Shown: positions 1-11,530 of the stretch, in pieces | Position numbering within the stretch: position 1 is the stretch's first letter | Layout: each line of letters opens with the position of its first letter | Source of the DNA: Laguncularia racemosa | Lineage: Eukaryota; Streptophyta; Magnoliopsida; Myrtales; Combretaceae | Direction: 5' to 3' | Assembly: GCA_037954665.1 (NCBI GenBank) | Contig: JBBMOL010000058.1 | Location: 2,892,928 to 2,956,927 of the forward strand | DNA: 64,000 nucleotides | Notes under the pieces: model-generated | Seen by the model: only the letters and a program-made list of their open reading frames with translations | What the model was told of the DNA's origin: nothing | Database searches by the model: none | Translations under genes and position numbers: made by a program

Positions 1-2290
1 AAATGGTAAATCAAATCATCAAAGATAAACTTTCCTAGTTAGGTAAAGACTCTTGAACACCTCAATAACCTTGAAAATAAGTAATTTTGGTTTTGAAAAG
101 AGTTTTAAGCCATTTACACTAATTCGAAGTAGACCTAAATTAATCATTATTAATATATTATAAGGTTTATAATTCCTTATAAATAAAAAGTTATCACTCT
201 TTAAAGTTAATTCACATACAAACTGTAAAAATTGGTCTCTTCTTCTAATTTAATAATTTCTAACTTCTTTTGCTTCTTATTACTTGTGACTAGCTTCCAA
301 ATGAACTAGGTGAGCTTCTTATTGCTTCTAATTTCTTTACTTCTAATCCCTGGCTTTCTATGATCTAAAAATGCTTTCTTTTGTATCACTAACGAATGCA
401 TACTTAAATAGTTATATTAAGTGACAAATAAATACAATCAACAGTTATTGGGAAAACAAAAATAAAGAAAAAGCTTACACATACAGTTGTACTAATGCGT
501 AATCAAGTCATTGAAGGACCAGACTAGACTGCCTTTTTAAGGGTCAAGTCTCATGTTGGCGATAGAAGCTCCACCAAACCAAGTTTTAAGTGCCAGCCAC
601 ATATTTCGTGCAACGGATGCTACTTAAACCCCAAAATCAAATCATCTTGCATGCAACTTATCAGACCTTATCTCGCAAAGTGTGAACCCATTCCACTGGA
701 AGTCACTCAGAATCCTATGGCTTATCTTGATCGTCTCTTTTCAATCAGGATTTGACTTATGATGTTCTTCCATCATGCGTTTGTTGTTGTACATGATTAG
801 GCTATCGTTGGATTTCATTGTACGTTTGTCTAAGACTGGATTGACCGTTTAGTTGTCATGTTTTTTTATAATTAATATTTGGTTTCCATGTCAATTTAAA
901 TCACCTCTCATAAGTATTGAATTAAAATTAAAAAAATCTATTTTACAATGTAAAATAAATATAATTATGAAATTTTAAAATCAATTCTTCCATTTTTCTA
1001 ATATAAAATAAATATATATCACAAAAATTTATTTTCAATACTATATATGTATATATATATAATATAAAAAAAATTATACTACCTTATTCTTTATATTATG
1101 TTATCTTACAAATCAAACACTAGTTGAAAGTATTTATCGAACGAATGACTATATTCTGTCCACACTTGAAATTGTGAACGAAGTGAAATCAGGACAGCAT
1201 CGAGAGCTGAGCTCTGTCAATTCTCAAAAGAGCGGCAAATAATAGCATTATTGCACTTGCGCTTTGTTGTTTAACTTTGCCAGGACAATCCACTGCCCAG
1301 CCAACCCCATCATCACATACCCTATATTATATGTCTAGGTATATATGTATATATATACATATATATATATATATATAAAACTAAAAACACTCGTTTATTA
1401 TATATTCTTGTGTACCTAGGTCTTTTCTACTACCCTGCGTATACAATCGTTTGATTGACGCTATAAGAATATAATAGAGTTGGCGAAATTATTTTACTTG
1501 TGGTTTTTTTAATTACCTGTTTGGTGTCTTCCATTGATAAGAAATTAAATGCAGAGAGGAAAATAACAAATATAATAGCAAGTTGCTCCTGGACAGAGCA
1601 GATAATTTTGAACGATTAGTATTCGTAGGAAACACTGAAAATAGCTAATCAAGGCATGGACTCAATTCCTATTTGCATGTAAATCTTTTTAAGTCATCTC
1701 AACACATGGACTCACTAGCCTAAGTAGTTAGATCCAAGTTATTACTTGTTATGGTTTGAATTAATATAAAACCAGTTTTGTCCTCAACCAGTTCTTTATT
1801 TGTTCTACATTTGTTATATTTACATATTCTTCTGATAATTTTATTGTTCAAATGCCTAGTTTAAAATGATACCAGCACAATACTAAAATAATAGTAGAAC
1901 GACCCAACATACCCTAAGAGAGTTGTGATCCGTTTAGTTAAAAGGTCGACGTGGGCAATAGCAATTTGCTGCCATCGGGCTTCTTTCAAGTTTTTATTTT
2001 TAATTTTTATCATTTTCATTACTTAATTATTGTATTTTGCAAATTTCTTAGTTACGCTAACACAACATTTCATGTCGGTGCTTACCAGGCATAAAGAATA
2101 TTAAGATATACCAATTTCATAAATCTTTATGAATATATCTATTATTCTTGCTCACAAGACCATAACTTGACAATCTTGCATGATTCTCCTCATACCTCAT
2201 GAAAACCATCGATATTATTTTGTCAAAACACTTACAAATCCCGTAGTATTCTTGTAACTTCCAGTGTAAAAGTTGATAAGATTTGTAACA
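1..2290. other. AT-rich intergenic sequence, no gene seen
   Basis: I see no coding region, RNA gene or element terminus here. The stretch is AT-rich with homopolymer runs and a (TA)n tract at about 1,339-1,376. A less AT-rich patch at about 540-760 has no open frame I recognise. It ends at the copy of TTACT that precedes the Copia element. Confidence 0.6.
1339..1376. repeat. (TA)n microsatellite
   Basis: An almost uninterrupted TA dinucleotide tract, broken only by a TGTA and an ACAT step. It is a simple repeat with no sign of function. Confidence 0.85.
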
Positions 2291-2295
2291 TTACT

Positions 2296-2528
2296 ATTGA
2301 GATAATTGCGGAAGATAATTGTGGGATTTGTTTTGTAAATATGGCATGTATATCTTGTATTTTCCTAAGACAGTTTTTCAATTTTGGTAGGAAAGGATTT
2401 TTTTTCCTAGTTTGTAGGATTAGTTGTTTGGAGAAGTTGTTTTCCTGCTGTATATATTTCGCACGTCAGTTATGAAAAAGGGTAGAGAAGAAAAGAGTCT
2501 TCTTCATCCCATGATTTGTTAATTGTCA
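2296..2528 (+). repeat. 5' LTR of Copia element 1
   Basis: It starts around TTGAGATAATTG and ends AATTGTCA just before the PBS. Its partner is at 6,568-6,801. Compared with that partner it has an extra 13 bp near the start (a second GATAATTG) and lacks the partner's 13-bp repeat of AAATATGGCATGT. A TATATAT stretch at about 2,451 is a plausible TATA region. Confidence 0.9.
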
Positions 2529-2540
2529 TGGTATCAGAGC
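2529..2540 (+). other. Primer binding site (tRNA-Met type)
   Basis: TGGTATCAGAGC directly follows the 5' LTR. This is the standard plant Copia PBS, complementary to the 3' end of initiator tRNA-Met, and it fixes the LTR end and the element's orientation. Confidence 0.93.
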
Positions 2541-2558
2541 TATTATAGATACAAAACA

Positions 2559-3240
2559 ATGGTTGGATTACAAACAAGTGAGGCTAAAGAAGAAATGCTT
2601 CCTCAAAGAAAAACAATCTCTCCTTACAATATTACCTCGTTAGATAATTCAGGATTGGTGATCTCTCAAGTACAGTTGAGAGGAGAAAACTATAATGAAT
2701 GGGCACGGTTTGTGAGAATGACTCTACGAGCTCGGAAAAAATATGGTTTCCTTGATGGTACAATCAAGAAGCCTGATGACAATTCATCTGATCTTGAAGA
2801 TTGGTGGATGATTAATTCTCTATTGATATCATGGATTCGTAATACAATCGAATCATCACTTAGGCCTACTATCTCTCACGAGGAAATAGCTGAACGTTTA
2901 TGGAATGACATTAAGGACAGGTTCTCGATAGCTAATGGTCCACGCATCTAACAACTTCGAAGCGAATTGGCGGAATGCAAACAAAGGGGTGATCGACCAA
3001 AGGGAAATGGAAGGAGTGTAGGGCGAGGACGCGACTCGAACAGCACTCAACAGCGCCAAAATCAGACGGGTGTTGGACGAGGGTGTGAGACAGCAAGGGC
3101 AAATAGCGTGTCCAGCAATAGCACTTGCGTGACAGACAAAGGATCTGTTGTGGTAGCAGTGGCTGGGAAGGATGTGAAAACAAGTCTCAGTCTCAATCAG
3201 GAGCAGTGGACATCTTTGATGAAGCTGATCAATGGTCAGA
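2559..3240 (+). pseudogene. Copia gag, broken and internally deleted
   Basis: Gag forms the virus-like particle that packages the retrotransposon RNA. The frame opens at the ATG at 2,559, 18 bases after the PBS. The N-terminal half has the usual Copia gag layout (GENYNEWARFVRMTLRARKK, then a WWMINSLLISWIRNTI segment). A TAA at 2,949-2,951 interrupts it where the family normally has Gln. After a short stretch ending ECKQRG it jumps to an Arg/Gly/Ser-rich segment, so the middle of gag and the CCHC zinc knuckle appear deleted. The same frame continues into the protease. Domain identity is clear; the deletion is inferred from family architecture. Confidence 0.88.
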
Positions 3241-3629
3241 AAAATTCCGCTGAAAAATTGAGTGGTAAGCTCTCGAATTGGATAATTGATACAGGGGCTT
3301 CACATCACATGACGGGAAGCATGCACGGTATGAAAAGAGTGCGTGACATTGATCCTTGTCCTGTTGGACTTCCTGATGGGAGCGAGACTATGGCAACGAA
3401 GGAAGGACAACTTGTTCTTGATGGAAATTTATGTATCACGAATGTTCTCTTTATTCCTGGACTAGAATGCAATTTAATTTCAGTGTCGCAACTTGTTGAT
3501 TCATCTAAATGTATTGTATATTTCACTAATTCCATGTGTGTAATGCAGGACCCCACTTCAAGGATGTTGATTGGTGCGAGTGAAAGACGGGATAAACTCT
3601 ACTACTACAAGGGAGTGCCACGAGTTTGA
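3241..3629 (+). pseudogene. Copia aspartic protease
   Basis: The retrotransposon protease cuts the polyprotein. The motif WIIDTGASHHMTG (catalytic DTGA) lies at about 3,279-3,317, followed by a conserved LFIPGLECNLISVSQL block. The frame is continuous with gag and stops at TGA 3,627-3,629. The active-site triplet looks intact although the gene around it is broken. Confidence 0.9.
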
Positions 3630-4864
3630 GCAATGAAGATTGAAAATAAGGGGAGTCTGGAGATATGGCATCTGCGGTTGGGACACCCGTCATTAAAAGT
3701 GACCAAGTTAGTGCCTAGTGTAAGTCATAATAAAGATAGTGATAGCAAGAATAAATGTTGTGATATTTGTTTGTGAGCAAAACAATCTAGAGATCCATTT
3801 CCTGTTAGTCATCATCGTGCTTCTGATATATTTGAACTTATACATTGTGATTTATGGGATCCTTATTGGATTTTGTCTTCATGCGGTGCTTCATATTTTT
3901 TTACTGTGGTAGATAATTTTTCCCGTGCTGTTTGGATATTTTTATTGATTGACAAAACTGAGGTAGCTCAAACCTTAAAGAACTTATTTGCTATGGTCGA
4001 AACACCATTTAATAAAAGAGTTAAAATTGTGAAAAGTGACAATGGAACGGAGTTTCAAAAGTTGATCGGTTATTTTTGTGAAAAGGGTGTTATTTTTCAA
4101 ACTTCGTGCACTGGTACCCCTCAACAAAATGGATGGGTCGAGAGAAAACACCAACATATTCTCAATGTAGCTAGAGCCTTGCATTTTCAAGGACACTTGC
4201 CCATTGATTTTTGGGGAGAATGTGTGTTAACCACAGGATATTTGATTAATAGAACACCTTTTAGTGTTTTAGAAGGAAAGACACCTTATCATGTGTTGTT
4301 TGGACAAAACCCAAATTATGATCACTTGAAAATTTTTTAGTCTCTATGCTATGCCCACAAGCAAGGACGGTTGGGAGATAAATTTGAGAGTAAAGTCGGA
4401 AATGCGTTTTCATGGGCTATCCATATGGAAAGAAAGGGTGGCGATTATATGACCTTGAAAAACATGTTTTTTTCGTGTCTAGAGACGTAAAATTTTTTGA
4501 AAATGAGTTTCCCTTTCAAACACTGCCTTCATCACAAAATCCTGTCGAATCTACGTTTACATGGGATGTAGATCTCACTAATGATGCATTTGGTGTCCGA
4601 GGGGGTCTGACCGAAAGGAGGGGGATTGTGGATGACAACAACCCTTCTCCTAGGCCCCATAATCAAGAAATCAAAACCACTTTTCCCAATGTTGAAACTA
4701 CGCCAGTTGAGCAAAGTGATAGGACAATAGCATCAACATCTCTCCCCTCTACCGAGACTTCTTCTTCTAAAACCGAAGATGGTAGTGATGAAAATGACGT
4801 TTCTAATGATGAAGAATTGTTGGGACGTGGTCACCGGAACCGTAAGACTTCAGTACTGCTATGA
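3630..4864 (+). pseudogene. Copia GAG-pre-integrase and integrase
   Basis: Integrase inserts the DNA copy into the genome. A WHLRLGHPS block (about 3,664) marks the zinc-binding GAG-pre-integrase domain. A TGA at 3,774-3,776 follows. The catalytic core has HCDLWDP (first Asp at 3,849), KSDNGTEF (second Asp) and NGWVERKHQ (Glu), so DD35E is present. A TAG lies at 4,338-4,340, and a one-base indel near 4,393 shifts the frame for the rest of the element. The C-terminal GYPYGKKGWRLYDLEKH segment reads in the new frame and stops at TGA 4,862-4,864. Confidence 0.9.
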
Positions 4865-6559
4865 GACTTTGTTACCCATACGGTTCGCAAATTGAGTCCA
4901 TCCCTACCGGATCCCGCAACGCAGCATACCTCAGGTAACCACTATCTCATTGCACACTATGTGAATTGTGATAGATTTTCTTTGCGACATAAAGCTTTCC
5001 TTGCAACTTTACATGGTGAGCAGGAACCTACTAGTTACTCCCAAGCTGTTCGACATGAAAAATGGAGGATTGCGATGCAGCAAGAAATTGATGTGCTCAA
5101 GAACAATGACACATGGCGTATTACTGATCTACCACCTAATAAGAAGGCCTTGGGTTGTAAATGGGTGTATAAAGTCCAATATCAATCTGATGGTACGGTG
5201 GAATGCTATAAGGCGCATTTGGTTATATTTGGTAATCACCAGGAAGAAGGAGTAGATTATATAGAAACATTTGCTCCTGTGACAAAGATGGTTACTGTTC
5301 ATGTTTTCTTGGCCGTTGCCGCAGCCAAGAACTAGGAAGTTCACCAGATGGATGTCCACAATGCATTTCTACATGGAGATCTATAGGAGGATGTATATAT
5401 GAAGTTACCCCCTGGTTTTAGAGTTGTGAGAAGAGATAAGGTGTGCAAATTATAGAAGTCCTTGTATGGGCTCAAACAAGCTCCTTGGTTGTGGTTTGTG
5501 AAACTATCTGCTGCTTTAAAAACCTATGGTTTCACACAATCTTATGCGGACTACTCTTTACTTACTTTGCAACAAGGAGAGGTACGACTTAACATCTTGG
5601 TTTATGTTGACGACCTGATTGTTTCTGGGAATGATAGTGCAGCAATTCAGAAGTTTAAGGATTACTTGAGTACTTGTTTTTATATGAAAGATTTGGGTGT
5701 TCTCAAATATTTTCTTGGGGTGGAAGTAGCTCGTAGTCCCGATGGGTTTTTCTTGTGTCAGGGAAAATATGCCCTGGATATTATTTCAGAAGCAAGTTTG
5801 ATAGGGGCAAAGCCTGTAGGGGTTCTGATGGAGCAAAATCATCAACTGGTGCTGTCAACCAGTAATTTGTTGAATAATCCCAAGCCTTATCGACGTCTTA
5901 TTGGCCGATTGATTTATTTGTGTTTTACCAGGCTAGAATTGTCATATTGTGTACATGTCTTGTCTCAATTTGTGCAGCAGCCATGGAAAGATCACTGGGA
6001 TGCAGCATTACGCATTGTTAGGTATATCAAATCCAACCCAGGTCAGGGTATTTTATTGCGTAGTAAGGGTGATCTTACTTTGACTAGTTGGTGTGACGCA
6101 GTCTGGGCGGGTTGTCCATTGACTCGTCGCTCTCTTACTGGATGGTTGGTGTTTTTAGGATTGTCTCCCATATCATGGAAGACAAAGAAACAGCATACTA
6201 TATCTCGATCTTCTGCCGAAGCAGAATATCGTTCAATGGCCATGACCACTTGTGAAGTCAAGTGGTTGAAGAGTGTTTTATCTGATTTTGGTGTTATCCA
6301 TACGCAGCCGGCAACGCTATTTTGTGACAATCAGGCTGCTCTTCATATCTCTCAAAACCCAGTATTTCATGAGCGCACCAAACACATCGAGGTAGATTGT
6401 CATTTCATTCGGGATGCATTGCTTGATGGGACGATCTATCCTACTTTTGTTCCTACAACAAGACAACTTGCTGATATTTTTACCAAAGCATTGAGGAAAC
6501 GCGAGTATGATATGTTCTTATGCAAGTTGGGAATTTGTGATCTCCATGCTCCAACTTAA
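4865..6559 (+). pseudogene. Copia reverse transcriptase-RNase H
   Basis: RT copies the element RNA and RNase H removes the RNA strand. The N-terminal RT part (WRIAMQQEIDVLKNNDTW, then GCKWVYKV) is interrupted by TAG codons at 5,333, 5,384 and 5,453. From 5,456 the frame is open to 6,559. It carries SLYGLKQAPWLWF, the catalytic YVDD (about 5,603-5,614) and the RNase H segments SSAEAEYRSM, LFCDNQAALH and KHIEVDCHFIRDAL. The frame ends 10 bases before the 3' LTR, as usual for Copia. The TAG at 5,333 sits where Trp is usual and fits a G-to-A change. Confidence 0.93.
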
Positions 6560-6567
6560 GGGAGGGT
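6558..6567 (+). other. Polypurine tract
   Basis: AAGGGAGGGT lies directly upstream of the 3' LTR, overlapping the end of the coding frame. Purine tracts at this place prime plus-strand DNA synthesis. Confidence 0.8.
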
Positions 6568-6801
6568 ATTGAGATAATTGTGGGATTTGTTTTGTAAATA
6601 TGGCATGTAAATATGGCATGTATATCTTGTATTTTCCTAAGATAGTTTTTCAATTTTGGAAGGAAAGGATTTTTTTTCCTAGTTTGTAGGATTAGTTGCT
6701 TAGAGAAGTTGTTTTCCTGCTGTATATATTTTGCACATCAGTTATGAAAAAGGGTAGAGAAGAAAAGAGTCTTCTTCATCTCATGATTTGTTAATTATCA
6801 T
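6568..6801 (+). repeat. 3' LTR of Copia element 1
   Basis: It matches 2,296-2,528 closely, with about eight substitutions by eye. It carries its own 13-bp tandem repeat (AAATATGGCATGT twice, near 6,592-6,617). Confidence 0.9.
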
Positions 6802-6806
6802 TTACT

Positions 6807-8214
6807 TTTATTTACAAATATCAAAATAGCTCATAAAAGTCCTAAACTATGTAAAAGTTTACATAGTTTTTCTGCAATTTCACGCAAATTCTCATAAAAA
6901 TCCATAATTCTACTTCGAATTCTGTAAATTTGCCTAAGACTATGTAGTCAAGCATGTTTTCGGTAATTTTGCTTTATAAAATGTAATTATCATTATAATT
7001 TGTGATTCTTCTTACAGAATTTCACAATACTCCTCTTTTCTATAACCATCTATTGGAAAATATGAGTTTTTAAAAAATTGTTTTATCTTTTCTATAAAAC
7101 TAATAAATCTCCAAAGATTTGTAACTTCTTTATGAAAAGGAAAAATCACTCATGTCTCATAATTTTGCTGTCTTGTAATGCAGCTGTAAAATCGCAAGTC
7201 TACTCAAAGTTTGTAATTTTGCTATATCTCACAATTACGTCGTATAAATATGATTATGGTTAAAATCTTATATCATGAATCTTTTTCAAGTTGTAAAATA
7301 TAATTACGAGGTAGCAATTCTTGAAAATCTGTAGTTATAATTTTTGTACAATTTTGTGTTTGTGGGTGCCTTTTTTTTTTTTTTCCCTGAAATTATGGTC
7401 AATATATCATGAAAAGCTAAATAATTATGAGAAAAATATCAAAATGACGCATCTTCTCCAATGACGCACATCATCTCCAGCCGACAAGCAAGCTTACTAA
7501 GTCATCTTCTCCTGCGCACATCATCTTCTCCAATGACGCATCTTCATCTACCGAGCCAACCAAGACACCGCACAGCATCATCTTCTAAAAGCAAATAAAT
7601 AAATAATCAAATCAATCAATTAATTAATAAAATAACCATTTTCGCTTACACAGATTCATCTTCCAGTTAATAACTAAGTACTCAAGAGTGAAGAGGCCCA
7701 TTTGTTGAACAGAAAATAATCACAGAATATTTCAAAAATTACAAACTTTATTGCGGATCATACACATTTAAACCGCAAATCAACAAAATCCTAACAAGAA
7801 TTTCAAATTAATTATCGAATTTACTCTCATGTGGAAAAGTTATCATTTTTTTTTCTTTTTTGCTATTAATGATGACTGTAATATGAATAAACCACCAAAA
7901 CCCTAAAAATCTTCGAAATCAAATGCACAACATGTTCCTGAGCTAAATTGTTCTTATTGCCTCTTTCTTGAAGAGTTCGGATGACTTTTTCCTTGTAAAC
8001 GTTGTAAGCTCATAGGGGTAGTCTACATCTAACTCCCCTAATTTTATAAATTATAACACTGATTTAACCTATGTTTGCACATTGGTAAGGTTACTTGTTC
8101 ACCCCTAGACACAATAGATAAATTAATCATAAGTTCAAAAGATGACTACAAAAATATTTTACACTTTTTATTGCAAGATTAGGATCCCAATCAAAATGTC
8201 AATTGGACACAATA
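6807..8214. other. AT-rich intergenic sequence with a short repeated motif cluster
   Basis: No gene is recognised. At about 7,444-7,575 the motif CTTCTCCAATGACGCA and close variants recur within 130 bases, a small diverged local duplication. The rest is AT-rich with short homopolymers. Confidence 0.5.
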
Positions 8215-11200
8215 TGTCACACCCCAAAGCAGGACCTAGTTATGGCATCCTTCTAAGCCATCATTCAACACACGTACCCAATGTACGACAACCCTCTCAT
8301 GGTTAGAGTACGAAATTCTAACTAATGATACCTATTAACTTTTTTATGTTCAATATAAAACTTATAGATGTATATAAAAGAAAGCATATACTTTTCATTT
8401 CCAAAAGTAAGTCCTTCTAGGATAGCGAAGAGTTGATATCCCTTACAAAACAATGACACTAGGGAATCCATTCAACTCTACAAAAATTTAATGACTCAAA
8501 TGTGTCAGGATCCAAACCTAAATACTTATGAATATCCTAATCCATAGTACTTGTATTAATCTTATGTCTACTTTTCACTATCAACAACTATACATTGTAA
8601 TATATTACAAGACATAACTTATTCTAAAGGACATATAAAAAAGGAGAGGAGGAACACTCTATGCTTAGATCCTAACCCACCTAACTTTAGAGTGACCTGC
8701 AAAAAGAACTATAAGGGAGTGAGCAAACTACAACTTAATGAGTGTAACCCTCATACCATGCTTTCAAGTAAAGGTCAATCACATGGGACTAGGATTTACA
8801 GCCTTTGAGATCCAAGGGTTGGGAGACAAATTCTTTTGACAACCTCAAGTTCCAAACTTTAAACCTCAATGACATACACATTAAGCTCATGGGTAAATCA
8901 ATGACTTATTGCCTCTAAAATCATGCCCTTATCACTTAAGTCTATTGGTGAACTGATGTAGATGCAACCCATTATTTAACCTTCAAATACATAACTGAGA
9001 CCATAGCCTCCCCATCCTTACACTGGATAACTAGACCAACAATCCAACACTATCCTTATCTAGTAGTGAACTTTTATTGGATTATTAGGCCCCAATCAAA
9101 AGACAACATCCCTTAGTGCATGATAGTTTTCAAAGGTTGAGATAAGGTAACTTTGTGTGGGGAATTACCTCCAAACCGCCTTTTAGGTGACCACATAGCA
9201 CTATCATCCTTCTTACATCCAATATGCATGATATGCATGACAAGTTATTAATTTAGCTAAATCGTTACTTTGTCATTTTATGGGCGATCAAACAATTACG
9301 GCAGACACTCAACAAATCTACAAAACTACTAGCAGTCCAGTTAAAGATCAAGCAACAGCTTATTTTCTTCATTAACCAAGTCCATAACCAAATGAAGCAT
9401 CTAAGCACATGCACTCAATTTCTTAACATCCCCACATATAGGCCAATTTCAATATAGTTAGAAATCACTAACCATTCTACACTAACAAGTATACACAACA
9501 TAATAAGCATAGAGTATCCATTTATATAGACATCTTGTGAAGCTAAAGAAGTAGCCCTCTTTGATAAGAATTGATAAGAGTGACAATCCTTTGAGTAGAA
9601 ATTATCGAAGGTAGGAAAGATCACTTAAGATATGATACATAAAATCAATAACTTAAAAAGCTATAGAAATTCATCTATGCTACATAAAGTTTGCCTTTCT
9701 ATCTAAAGTTTAGTCTATCCTAAATTCTTGGTTTATCTCCTATAAACACTAAGTTATTCATAGAAGTTTGTTTATTCTTGTTAATGCCACTTCATTTCAC
9801 AAGTTCTAAGTAGTTTTAGTGAGGCTTAGTCTTCCTATAGTCATTTGGATTAGTTTAGTCATACTTAATCATTCACATGCCTTATGTTTTTTAAGTTTAA
9901 TTTTTATCCTTATTTTAATGAGTTACACAATTAATTTAAGGTATAAGTTATGTGAATTTATCCTATATTATTAGAATACATCTTAGGTGTTGGTTCACAG
10001 CCTTATTGGTCGAGTTTTAAGATGAAAATTTATTAAAATAAACTTTAGGTGTTAGAAAAAAGTGAATGGTGGAAGCTCAGTATTTCGAGATCTATAGGGG
10101 TCGCAATAGTTTTTGGAATTTCAATTGGTGGGGTTTAATCATCACATCCTAGTTCCCTATGACTCAATTGGTTTTATTTTGTTTAGATTTCCTCGATTGG
10201 TTCTAATTTTCTTAGATTTCTTTTATTTGGTTAATCTAAGTTTTATTTAAAGCTTATGCACTTAAATTATCCAAATAGTGCATATAGGGTGCCAAATGTG
10301 GTCAGATAGGGTTTATAACCTCTTATGGGTTCAAGAAAAGCTTTTTATCCTTATGTAGACTTTAAGAACTATTAGATTCGATATAATTCATCTAGTATCA
10401 AATTACTAAAGTACATATATGTGACACATTTCAAGGAAGTTTTAAGACAAATTCTTATTTTTCAACTTAACAATTATCGAAAAGCTAATCAAAGTTGGCT
10501 TTTCCTACAATTTTGGTTTCAAATTATTGTGAGGGACTATAAACACATTCTAAATTCCTTGTTCTAATTAATATTGTGTTTGATTAGGTAATTTAAGTAA
10601 GAATTTTAATATGGTCAGCTTCCATTAGATAATGTTATCAATATTTCAAGTGCCATAAGTTAATTATCAACATGTGTGTTCATCTAATCACTAGAGATGA
10701 CTATTACTTTTAAAATTATCCACATGCAAGTGAGTAAGCTCTAATTGGAGGCATGTATTGTAGCCGAACAATGGGAGTATGCCATGCAAAGCTCAAAAAA
10801 ATGTGAGAATAGACAAGTTTTCTATCAATACTACACAGGAGAAATTTTAGTGGCTAAATACCTACATGCATCAATAATTTAAGTATGGAAACACCAAGGA
10901 TGGCTTGCATGTAAGTTTAGAGAGTGTCTTACCTTTCTTAGGATGAAGTTTTTGAAATCTATGAAACCCCACAAGCTACAATTTACAAGAAGAAGTTATA
11001 AATAAACCTAGATGTAGAATCTAAGGTTATAGAAAAATTGATTGGAAGCTTTCACCTTAAATTGAGATTTTATGAGTAAGAACTCACTCCCTTCTCCTAT
11101 TGATTGTGTGGATTATAATAGAAGATGCTAGAGCTAGGGTTCAATGGAAGTTTGATGGTAGTTTCAATGATTTTCTTAAAGAAAATTGAAGTGGAAATGG

Positions 11201-11530
11201 AGATGGTGATGGTGGTTCTACCATTGGTTATGGGGAGGAAATGGGTAGGGAAATTTTTTTCTCTCTTCCTTATTTTATTAAGCTTATATTAGTTTTATTT
11301 AAGGGGCTAATGATGACAAAAATGCAGATTTTTTCTAGGAATATTTAAGAAAGGTTAGATGTTAGAATGACTATGCTTACTATAACCATTAATGAAATTT
11401 CATTGACTAGTTGTCATGTGATAGAAATAATCATCATGAGCTAGAATTTGATTTGAAGTTTGAATAAAAGAAATTTTTTAGATGGTTTATTGGAGAGGTT
11501 TAGGTGTGATATAAGGAGGGAAAATGGAAG
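8215..11530 (+). repeat. LTR-like block starting TGTCACACCCC
   Basis: The start TGTCACACCCCAAAG is typical of long plant LTRs. About 500 bases in, at 8,719-8,744, lies a segment nearly identical to 51,487-51,512, which sits at a similar distance inside another block starting TGTCACGCCCCAAAG at 51,068. The two are therefore related repeats. I see no PBS, gag or pol, so this may be a solo LTR or a large non-coding derivative. The right end is a guess; I could not find a clean terminus. Confidence 0.45.

Larger units (their letters stand above)
2296..6801 (+). mobile_element. Ty1/Copia LTR retrotransposon, structurally complete but inactive
   Basis: Two LTRs of about 231 bp flank a PBS matching the initiator tRNA-Met type (TGGTATCAGAGC), a gag-PR-INT-RT-RH open region in Copia order, and a purine tract before the 3' LTR. 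TTACT occurs at 2,291-2,295 and 6,802-6,806 and is a candidate 5-bp target duplication. Taking it makes the termini AT...AT rather than TG...CA, so the exact ends are uncertain by 1-2 bases. The coding region has about eight in-frame stops, one frameshift near 4,393 and a deletion in gag. By eye the LTRs differ at about eight positions, plus a different 13-bp duplication in each. The copy is moderately old and cannot encode its own proteins. Confidence 0.93.
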
